NCBI RefSeq assembly: GCF_000195295.1
Contig: NC_015388.1
Coordinates: 1,178,001-1,242,000 of the forward strand
Origin: Desulfobacca acetoxidans DSM 11109
GTDB lineage: Bacteria; Desulfobacterota; Desulfobaccia; Desulfobaccales; Desulfobaccaceae
DNA: 64,000 nt
Direction of reading: 5' to 3'
Made by a program: the position numbers and the translations under genes. Under the pieces are notes generated by a model, which saw only the letters and a list, made by a program, of their open reading frames with translations, was not told the origin of the DNA and made no database searches. Of the stretch, positions 55,869-62,160 are shown one piece after another; position 1 is the first letter of the stretch; each line of letters begins with the position of its first letter.

Positions 55869-55897
55869 ATTATAAAAGACGGCGCTGCGTCTGTCAA
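55869..55897 (-). promoter_or_regulatory. Consensus sigma-70 promoter of fdhA2
   Basis: TTGACA (55892-55897), 17-bp spacer, TATAAT (55869-55874), a full match to consensus. Predicted transcript start near 55862, giving a 505-nt leader. Confidence 0.85.
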
Positions 55898-55906
55898 CCG
55901 TTCAAC

Positions 55907-55928
55907 TATATGTTATTATTAACATATA
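55907..55928. promoter_or_regulatory. Operator palindrome upstream of fdhA2
   Basis: TATATGTTA-TTAT-TAACATATA, perfect 9-bp arms, centred about 55 bp upstream of the predicted start. Same family as the sites at fdhA1, fdhA3 and modA. Confidence 0.65.
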
Positions 55929-56136
55929 TACTCTCAAATAAATCGGCTGCGTTAGGTGAACCAGTGAGACCCGAGGAATGGGGGAGGAACCCCGAAGGAT
56001 AGAAAAATGGAGGTATGGAAGGGAAGAAGGTATGGATGATAACTCGGCGATATTGCCCGATATGGATTGAAAGACCGCAGTTTCCTTTAGGTTGGATGAA
56101 ATCTTGGTATTTGATAAAATTTCTTATCCTCTTGCC

Positions 56137-56166
56137 TTGACATACGCAAGACAATAGAATTACAAT
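56137..56166 (+). promoter_or_regulatory. Promoter and operator of mazEF
   Basis: TTGACA (56137-56142), an 18-bp spacer and TACAAT (56161-56166). The palindrome ATTACAATGTAAT overlaps the -10, fitting autorepression by the MazE antitoxin. Confidence 0.6.
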
Positions 56167-56197
56167 GTAATTACTTATTCATTGACGGAGGCGCCAT

Positions 56198-56446
56198 ATG
56201 AAAACAAAGTTGATTCCCATTGGCAACTCAAAAGGAGTTCGGTTGCCCAAACCTCTCCTCTTACAAGCCGGTTTAACCGACGAAGTGGAACTGCATGTGC
56301 AGGATGGCGCTATTGTGATTGTGCGGGCCTCAACCCCACGCGCCGGGTGGGCTAAAGCCGCCCAGGAGTTGCGTCATCGGAAAGAAGATGTCTTGATAGA
56401 ACCGCTTACCCCCACTATTTTTGACGAAAAAGATTGGGAATGGTGA
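56198..56446 (+). CDS. mazE: MazE/AbrB-type antitoxin
   Basis: 82 aa. The swapped-hairpin AbrB/MazE DNA-binding domain is at the N-terminus (LIPIGNSKGVRLPKPLLLQAGLTDEVELHV); the C-terminal half (LIEPLTPTIFDEKDWEW) is the acidic toxin-binding tail. GGAGG lies 8 nt before the ATG. It overlaps the toxin gene. Confidence 0.9.
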   Translation: MKTKLIPIGNSKGVRLPKPLLLQAGLTDEVELHVQDGAIVIVRASTPRAGWAKAAQELRHRKEDVLIEPLTPTIFDEKDWEW

Positions 56447-56775
56447 AGGCGATGGAAATTCGACGCGGCGACGTGTTTTTGGTCAGTCTTGACCCGCCTC
56501 AAGGGGGCGAGATCCAAAAGACCCGCCCTTGTATCATTATTTCTCCTGATGAACTGAATACCCATTTGCGAACCTTCATCGTGGCTCCCTTGACTACAGG
56601 CGGCCATCCCTATCCCTTCCGCTTACCTTGTCAATTCGAAGGTAAAGCCGGCTTCGTGGTTCTCGACCAGATTCGCACCGTGGACCGAGGGCGTTTGGTG
56701 CGGCGACTGGGGGAACTCCCTCCTGACGTCCTGGGCCGGATATTGGAGACCTTACAGGAAATGTTTGCCCCCTAG
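56440..56775 (+). CDS. mazF: MazF/PemK-type mRNA interferase
   Basis: 111 aa from ATG 56440. RRGDVFLVSLDPPQGGEIQKTRPCIIIS is the N-terminal SH3-like fold with the catalytic Arg, and FIVAPLTT and VVLDQIRTVDRGRL complete the active site. ATG 56452 (MEIRRGD) is an equally good start. The pair sits between the second and third formate dehydrogenase operons. Confidence 0.9.
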   Translation: MVKAMEIRRGDVFLVSLDPPQGGEIQKTRPCIIISPDELNTHLRTFIVAPLTTGGHPYPFRLPCQFEGKAGFVVLDQIRTVDRGRLVRRLGELPPDVLGRILETLQEMFAP

Positions 56776-56781
56776 GGTGAG

Positions 56782-56809
56782 GATAGGGGCGGGCAGAACC
56801 CGCCCTATC
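56782..56809. terminator. Hairpin between mazF and nuoEF copy 3
   Basis: GATAGGGGCGGG, loop CAGAA, CCCGCCCTATC, with one bulged G. It lies between the convergent ends of mazF and nuoEF3 and shares its core with hairpins at 10209 and 23775. Confidence 0.6.
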
Positions 56810-56829
56810 GTGACGAGAGATTAACCAAT

Positions 56830-58671
56830 TTACATCTTACACACCCCGTGGGTGCACTTGCCGGCGATGTGGTCCTCGAACTCCTGGCGGAAGCGTTTCA
56901 GCAGGCTGAAGAGCGGCGCCGGGGCCGTCTGGCCCAGGGGGCAGAACGAGGCGTCCATCATGGTCTTGCCCAGCCTCTCCAAAAAATCGAGGTCGCCGGG
57001 CTGCCCCTTGCCCTCCCAGATGCGGGTCAGGGTCTGCAGGAGCTGCCGCGTCCCTTCCCGGCAGGGGGTGCACTGGCCGCAGGACTCGTGGGCGAAGAAG
57101 ACTGCCACGCTGCGGGCGAAGTCCACGGCGCAGACGGATTCATCCATCACCAGCATGGTTCCCGAACCCAAAGCGCCGCCCACCTTGGCCATGCCGAAGT
57201 CAACCGGCACGTCCAGGGCCTCGGGGCCGACGATACCGGCCGAGGCGCCCCCGGTCTGGCACATCTTGAACTTCCCGCCGTCCCGCATGCCGCCGCCATA
57301 GGTGTCGATGAGCTCTCTTAGCGTGATGCCCGCCGGGACCTCCACGATCTGCGGCGTCCGGACATGGCCGATGATCTGGTAGATCTTGGTGCCGGTGGTG
57401 TCGGCCGTGCCCAGGGATTTGTACCACTCCCCACCTCGGGTGATAATGGCCGGGATTGCCGCCAGGGTCTCGACGTTGTTGACAATTGTCGGCTTCTGCC
57501 ACAATCCTGCCACCCCCGGGAAAGGCGGCTTGGAGCGGGGATAGCCCCGTTTGCCTTCGATGGACTCGATCAGCGCCGTCTCCTCGCCGCAGATGTAGCA
57601 GCCGAACCCGGAGCGGACCTCGATGTCGAAGGAGAAGCCGCGGCCGAAGAGGTTTTCTCCGAGATATCCCTTAGCCCTTGCCTGCGCAATGGCCGTAGCC
57701 AGCCGGTGTTTACAGAGGTAGTACTCCCCCCGGCAGTAGATATAGCCCTTGTCGGCCCCCACTGCGAACCCGGCGATGGCCATGCCCTCCAAGAGCTTGT
57801 GGGGGTCGCCTTCGACGATGTAGCGGTCTTTGATGGTGCCCGGCTCGCCCTCATCCAGGTTGCAGATGATGTATTTCTGGGGAACTTGCAGGGGCCGGGT
57901 AAAGGACCACTTCAGTCCGGTGGGGAAACCCGCCCCGCCCCGGCCCCGCAGGCCGGAGGCCTTGACCTCTTCCACGATCTTTTCCGGGGTCATGCCGGTG
58001 AGCGCCTGTTTCAGGGCCTGGTAGCCGCCCTTGGCCAGGTAGTCGTCGATCTTCTCGGGATCGATGACCCCGACGTTCTCCAGGAGAATCAATTCTCCCG
58101 GGGCCTGTTTGTAGCTGCGGAAGGCGTTGGTGCTGTAGGGCAGTTTTTTATAGTCCGGGGCCTTCCCGGCCCGGTAGTCGGCCAGGATCTGCCTGATCTT
58201 GTCCTTGGTGAGGTTGCCGTGCACCACCTCGTTGATCTGCATGGCCGGGGCCACTTCGCAGACCCCCAGGCAGGCGGTGGTCTCCAAGGTGAAGAGGCCG
58301 TCCTTGGTGGTGTGCTTGAGCGGCACACCCAACTCGGCCTGGGTGAATTCCAGCAGGTTGTCGGCCCCCTGGATGTGGCAGGGAGGTGATTCGCAGAAGC
58401 GGATGACGTACTTCCCCTTGGGCCGCCAGGTATACATGGAATAGAAGCTCATGACCCCAAAGACATCGCTGCCGGGGATGTTGAGCTTACAGGAGATGCG
58501 CTGCTGCACCTCGGCGGGGATATACCCGACCGCTTCCTGCACTTCCTGCAACACCGGCATGAGGTTGCCCGGGGTATCTTTATAGCGGTTCAGGATGGCG
58601 TCTACCTGATCCCACTGGGCTTGACTAAGGGCTGAGGCGGCGGGTGCGCCGCAATGACAATGCAATGTCAT
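56830..58671 (-). CDS. NuoE-NuoF fusion, copy 3 (mosaic)
   Basis: 613 aa. Residues 1 to about 68 (HCHCGAPAASALSQAQWDQ... to RISCKLN) follow copy 2, while from IPGSDVFG on, including RPKGKYV and ADNLLEFTQAELGVPL, it follows copies 1 and 4. The rest is near-identical to all copies, with one Asp-to-Gln change (RPLQVPQ). This mosaic shows recombination between copies. The start is ATG 58671, with AGGAGG 7 nt upstream, rather than ATG 58710, which would run into fdhA3. It lies 13 bp after fdhA3. Confidence 0.92.
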   Translation of the reverse strand: MTLHCHCGAPAASALSQAQWDQVDAILNRYKDTPGNLMPVLQEVQEAVGYIPAEVQQRISCKLNIPGSDVFGVMSFYSMYTWRPKGKYVIRFCESPPCHIQGADNLLEFTQAELGVPLKHTTKDGLFTLETTACLGVCEVAPAMQINEVVHGNLTKDKIRQILADYRAGKAPDYKKLPYSTNAFRSYKQAPGELILLENVGVIDPEKIDDYLAKGGYQALKQALTGMTPEKIVEEVKASGLRGRGGAGFPTGLKWSFTRPLQVPQKYIICNLDEGEPGTIKDRYIVEGDPHKLLEGMAIAGFAVGADKGYIYCRGEYYLCKHRLATAIAQARAKGYLGENLFGRGFSFDIEVRSGFGCYICGEETALIESIEGKRGYPRSKPPFPGVAGLWQKPTIVNNVETLAAIPAIITRGGEWYKSLGTADTTGTKIYQIIGHVRTPQIVEVPAGITLRELIDTYGGGMRDGGKFKMCQTGGASAGIVGPEALDVPVDFGMAKVGGALGSGTMLVMDESVCAVDFARSVAVFFAHESCGQCTPCREGTRQLLQTLTRIWEGKGQPGDLDFLERLGKTMMDASFCPLGQTAPAPLFSLLKRFRQEFEDHIAGKCTHGVCKM

Positions 58672-58684
58672 GATGGGGCCTCCT

Positions 58685-61378
58685 TTAGGCTCTTTCGATA
58701 CGAGCGGCACAGACCTTGAATTCCGGAATCTTGCACACCGGGTCCAAGGCGGCTATGGTGAGAGTGTTCGCTGCCGCTTCGGCAAAATGGAAGGGGATAA
58801 AGATGGTTCCCGCCACGGCTTTACGCGAAATTTCCGCCTTGGCAGTGATGGCGCCCCGCCGGCTGGTGACCCTCACCATATCTCCTGAGGCGATCTTGTA
58901 AGCCTCTGCGTCTGTGGGGGAAAGCTCGACACGACACTCCGGCGCTTTTTCATTCAATCCCACCGCCTTCCGGCTCATGGTGCCGGTATGATACTGGTAG
59001 AGCAACCGGCCGGTGGTGAGATAGAGGGGATAATCGGCGTCGGGCATTTCCGCCGGGTCTTGATGTTCGATGGCAAAAAAGAGACCCTTGCCGCGGGTGA
59101 ATTGGCCTTTGTGCAGATACTGCGTCCCCGGATGTTCAATGGTGGGGCAGGGCCATTGCAACCCCCCTGATTCCAAACGCTCATAGGTCATACCGGCGTA
59201 GGAGGGCGTCACCGTGCGAATCTCTTCAAAGATCTCCTCGGCGTTTTTATAGTTCATGGGATATCCCATGCGGGTGCTGATCTCGCTGATAATCTGCCAG
59301 TCCGGCTTGGATTGCCCGATGGGAGGAATGGCTCGGCGCACCCGGGCCACCCGGCGTTCAGTGTTGGTGAAGGTGCCGTCTTTCTCGGCAAAGGTGCAGG
59401 CCGGCAGCACCACGTCGGCGAGTTTGGCTGTTTCGGTAAGGAAGATATCCTGAACCACCATAAATTCCAATCCCTGCATCTCCTTGATAGCATGGGTGCA
59501 ATCAGGGTCAGACATCGCCGGATTCTCCCCCATAATATAGAGGGACTTGATGCCACCTTCAGAAATGGCCGGGATCATCTGGGTGAGGGTCATGCCCACA
59601 TAATCAGGCAACCCCGCCACTCCCCAAGCCGCTTCCATCTTGGCCCGGTTGGCCGGATCGGTGACCGCCTGATACCCCGAATAAACATTGGGCAGCGCTC
59701 CCATATCGCAGGCCCCCTGCACATTGTTCTGCCCCCGCAGCGGATTGACGCCAGCATGGGGAATGCCCACATTGCCGCAGAGCATGGCCAGATTGGACAT
59801 GGTTTTGACATTGTCGGTGCCCACCGTATGCTGGGTGATGCCCATGCAAAACACGATGGATGCCGCCGGAGCCTTGGCATAGAGGCGGGCCGCGGCGATG
59901 ATCTCCGCCGCCGGCACGCCGCTGATCTTCTCCACATATTCCGGAGTGTATTTGCTCACCGTCTCTTTAACCGCCTCGAAATTTTCGGTCCGTTCGGCGA
60001 TATAATCGACGGCATGCAAGTTTTCGGCAATGATGACATGCATCATGCCGTTGATCACTGCAATGTCGGTTCCGGGGAATTGACGCAGCCAAAGACGGGC
60101 ATAACGCACTAAATTCTGTCTCCGCGGATCAATGACAATGAGGTCTTTATTTTTCAGTTTCGCGGCTCTCTTAATATAAGTGCCAATAACCGGATGATTT
60201 TCATTTGGATTTGAACCGATTACCAAAATGCAATCCGCATCCTCCAGTTCCATGATCGAGTTGGTCATAGCCCCGGAGCCATAGGTCGTAGCCAAACCGG
60301 CCACCGTGGAGGCGTGGCAAAGGCGGGCGCAATGGTCGACGTGGTTGGTGCCGATAACCGCCCGCATGAACTTTTGCATCAAATAATTCTCTTCGTTGGT
60401 GACCCGGGCCGATGAAAAGCCCCCCATCTTCTCGGGGCCGTATTTCTCTTTCATCTCCTTGAACTTGCTAGTTACCAGATCCAGGGCCTCATCCCAGCTA
60501 GCTTCCACCAGCTCGCCGTTCTTCTTTACCAAAGGGGTTTTCAGGCGATCGGGATGGTTCACAAACCCCATGCCAAAACGGCCCTTGACGCACAGGCGCC
60601 CCTCATTGGGAATGGCCCGCACTCCCATCACCTTGACAATTTTATTGCCTTTGAGGTTGAGTTCCAACTGACAGCCCACCCCGCAATATGGACAGGTGGT
60701 ACGAACTTTCCTTAGCTCCCAGGGGCGGCCCTGATAGCGGGCTTCCTTAAAGATCAAGGCACCCACCGGGCAGGCCTGGACGCATTGCCCACAGAAGACA
60801 CAGTCGGAGTCAATATAAGGACTATCAGCCCTGGTGACGATCTTGTTGTGATGCCCCCGGTAGCCGATCTGGATGGCCTCATTCACCTGCCGTTCGTTGC
60901 AGATCCGGACGCAGCGGCCGCACATGATGCACTTGGAAAAATCCCGCACGATCATACTATTGTTGTCTTCGTAATAGTAGGTCGTATCCGGCGGGTTGGC
61001 AAACGTCGGCGTCGGCACCTGGTAACGGTAGGCTAGGGCCTGCAGTTCGCATTCGCCATTGGCCTCGCAGATGAGACAGTTGTGATTGCCGGAAGCCAGC
61101 ATCAGCTCGATGATATTCTTTCGGGCGGCAACGACTCGCTCACTCTCCGTCTGTATCACCATACCGGGAGTGGCCGCAGTGGAACAGGCAGTTACCAAAG
61201 TCCGCCAACCCTCCACTTCCACCACACAGATCCGGCAGGAGCCGGTGGGTTTCAGAAGCGGCATATGGCAAAGGGTAGGAATAGTATAGATGCCGGCGCT
61301 GCGGGCTGCCTCTAATATGGTCTGGCCCGGCGCATAATCGACCATTTTCCCATCAATTTTAAGCGTTACATTATTCAT
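58685..61378 (-). CDS. fdhA: Formate dehydrogenase catalytic subunit FdhA3 (Cys form)
   Basis: 897 aa from ATG 61378, the start that aligns with FdhA2; ATG 61396 would add six residues. Same domain order, but clearly more diverged in the molybdopterin domain (VIGSNPNENHPVIGTYIKRAAK, YIMGENPAMSDPDC). The active-site residue is Cys354 (TGC at 60317-60319) in CARLCHASTV, followed by His; the Arg in PLRGQNNVQGACDMG is kept. It therefore represents an older FdhA lineage now paired with a nuoEF that is a copy of the others. Confidence 0.93.
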   Translation of the reverse strand: MNNVTLKIDGKMVDYAPGQTILEAARSAGIYTIPTLCHMPLLKPTGSCRICVVEVEGWRTLVTACSTAATPGMVIQTESERVVAARKNIIELMLASGNHNCLICEANGECELQALAYRYQVPTPTFANPPDTTYYYEDNNSMIVRDFSKCIMCGRCVRICNERQVNEAIQIGYRGHHNKIVTRADSPYIDSDCVFCGQCVQACPVGALIFKEARYQGRPWELRKVRTTCPYCGVGCQLELNLKGNKIVKVMGVRAIPNEGRLCVKGRFGMGFVNHPDRLKTPLVKKNGELVEASWDEALDLVTSKFKEMKEKYGPEKMGGFSSARVTNEENYLMQKFMRAVIGTNHVDHCARLCHASTVAGLATTYGSGAMTNSIMELEDADCILVIGSNPNENHPVIGTYIKRAAKLKNKDLIVIDPRRQNLVRYARLWLRQFPGTDIAVINGMMHVIIAENLHAVDYIAERTENFEAVKETVSKYTPEYVEKISGVPAAEIIAAARLYAKAPAASIVFCMGITQHTVGTDNVKTMSNLAMLCGNVGIPHAGVNPLRGQNNVQGACDMGALPNVYSGYQAVTDPANRAKMEAAWGVAGLPDYVGMTLTQMIPAISEGGIKSLYIMGENPAMSDPDCTHAIKEMQGLEFMVVQDIFLTETAKLADVVLPACTFAEKDGTFTNTERRVARVRRAIPPIGQSKPDWQIISEISTRMGYPMNYKNAEEIFEEIRTVTPSYAGMTYERLESGGLQWPCPTIEHPGTQYLHKGQFTRGKGLFFAIEHQDPAEMPDADYPLYLTTGRLLYQYHTGTMSRKAVGLNEKAPECRVELSPTDAEAYKIASGDMVRVTSRRGAITAKAEISRKAVAGTIFIPFHFAEAAANTLTIAALDPVCKIPEFKVCAARIERA

Positions 61379-61565
61379 GGACAAGTATTCCTTCATAACC
61401 GGGTTGATAAAAGATGTTTTGCCGCCCCTCGTTTAGGTACGTCATTCCCTTACTGTGGTTCGTTTCAGCTGAGAAATCTCTCGTTGCGAAACCGTGGGTC
61501 TGGTTTTTCCACAACGGCAGCAAAGTACTCGATGAATCATTAACAACAGGAGACGATGATGCTTT

Positions 61566-61580
61566 CTAGGGATCTTCCAT
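61566..61580 (-). CDS. Leader mini-ORF Met-Glu-Asp-Pro, fdhA3
   Basis: ATGGAAGATCCCTAG with GAGGAGGG 6 nt upstream. It encodes the same tetrapeptide as the fdhA2 leader with different third bases and a different stop codon. 187 nt before the fdhA3 ATG. Confidence 0.45.
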   Translation of the reverse strand: MEDP

Positions 61581-61673
61581 GGCAAACCCTCCTCAGGCAG
61601 ACTATGTGCTTCCCGGCTGCCCGCCAAATTGACCGGCTGCCGCATAATACAGAGGGATAAAGGGAGAATGTTG

Positions 61674-61747
61674 CTTTTCAGGCAGGATGAGAAAATTATT
61701 TCCCCATGCTCTGAAAACTGAATGGCCTTCTAACCCAACCTGAAAAG
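61674..61747 (-). ncRNA. Long-range helix in fdhA3 leader
   Basis: CUUUUCAGG (complement of 61739-61747) pairs perfectly with CCUGAAAAG (complement of 61674-61682). Counterpart of the helix in the fdhA2 leader; the sequence between the arms is not conserved. Confidence 0.45.
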
Positions 61748-61810
61748 GCCAGGACTTGGCCAGGAAGACCTAAGGATGTGATGCTAGGAGGGAATACGAG
61801 ATAGGAAAGT

Positions 61811-61885
61811 CTTTCGGCCTAGCCCTGCGCAGTGCTCACCCGTTCCGGGTGGAGTTCACTGGTGTGAACTCACGTAAAGCCGAAA
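61811..61885 (-). ncRNA. Candidate cis-regulatory RNA in fdhA3 leader
   Basis: 75 nt, same length and order of helices as in the fdhA2 leader: UUCGGC/GCCGAA outer helix, GUG/CAC inner helix, a perfect hairpin GAGUUCAC-ACCA-GUGAACUC, and CACCC-GGAAC-GGGUG. Relative to fdhA2 the inner helix has a compensatory C-G to G-C change and most other changes fall in loops. Confidence 0.55.
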
Positions 61886-61949
61886 TGATACATAGTGAAT
61901 CCTATACTTATGAAAAAGTATTATGAATAGTACATTATTTCACATCGCC

Positions 61950-61978
61950 ATTATAGAAGACCGCACTGCCTCTGTCAA
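61950..61978 (-). promoter_or_regulatory. Consensus sigma-70 promoter of fdhA3
   Basis: TTGACA (61973-61978), 17-bp spacer, TATAAT (61950-61955). Predicted transcript start near 61943; leader of about 560 nt to ATG 61378. Confidence 0.85.
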
Positions 61979-61988
61979 CCATTCCCCC

Positions 61989-62008
61989 TTATATCATTAT
62001 TGACATAG
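61989..62008. promoter_or_regulatory. Operator-like site upstream of fdhA3
   Basis: TTATA-TCATTATTGA-CATAG. The right half TTGACATAGG equals that of palindrome b at fdhA1; the left half is degenerate (ATA for ATG). It is 12 bp from the -35 region counted to its inner triplet, the same as at fdhA2. Confidence 0.5.
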
Positions 62009-62160
62009 GTTGATTTAAAAAATACTCTGTGGACAGTCAGGTTATAAAAAAGCTCTTGGAAATTGCAACAGGCAAGGTGAAAGTATAAGGAAAACAATGG
62101 GGACAGGATATCCCCATCCCCATTATGATGGCATCAGATGATGGTTGCTTGGCAACCTTG
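62009..62160. other. Gap between fdhA3 operator and nuoEF copy 4
   Basis: About 150 bp. GGGGACAGGATATCCCC near 62099 could form a short hairpin ending the nuoEF4 transcript. No gene seen. Confidence 0.4.

Noticed and set aside
55477-55875. 132-codon plus-strand ORF upstream of fdhA2
   Set aside because: The homologous stretch before fdhA3 (61560-61980) does not keep this frame open, and a consensus minus-strand promoter reads out of it; conservation is better explained by the fdhA leader RNA.
55906-56154. 82-codon minus-strand ORF between fdhA2 and mazE
   Set aside because: No recognisable domain or ribosome binding site, and it ends inside the fdhA2 operator.
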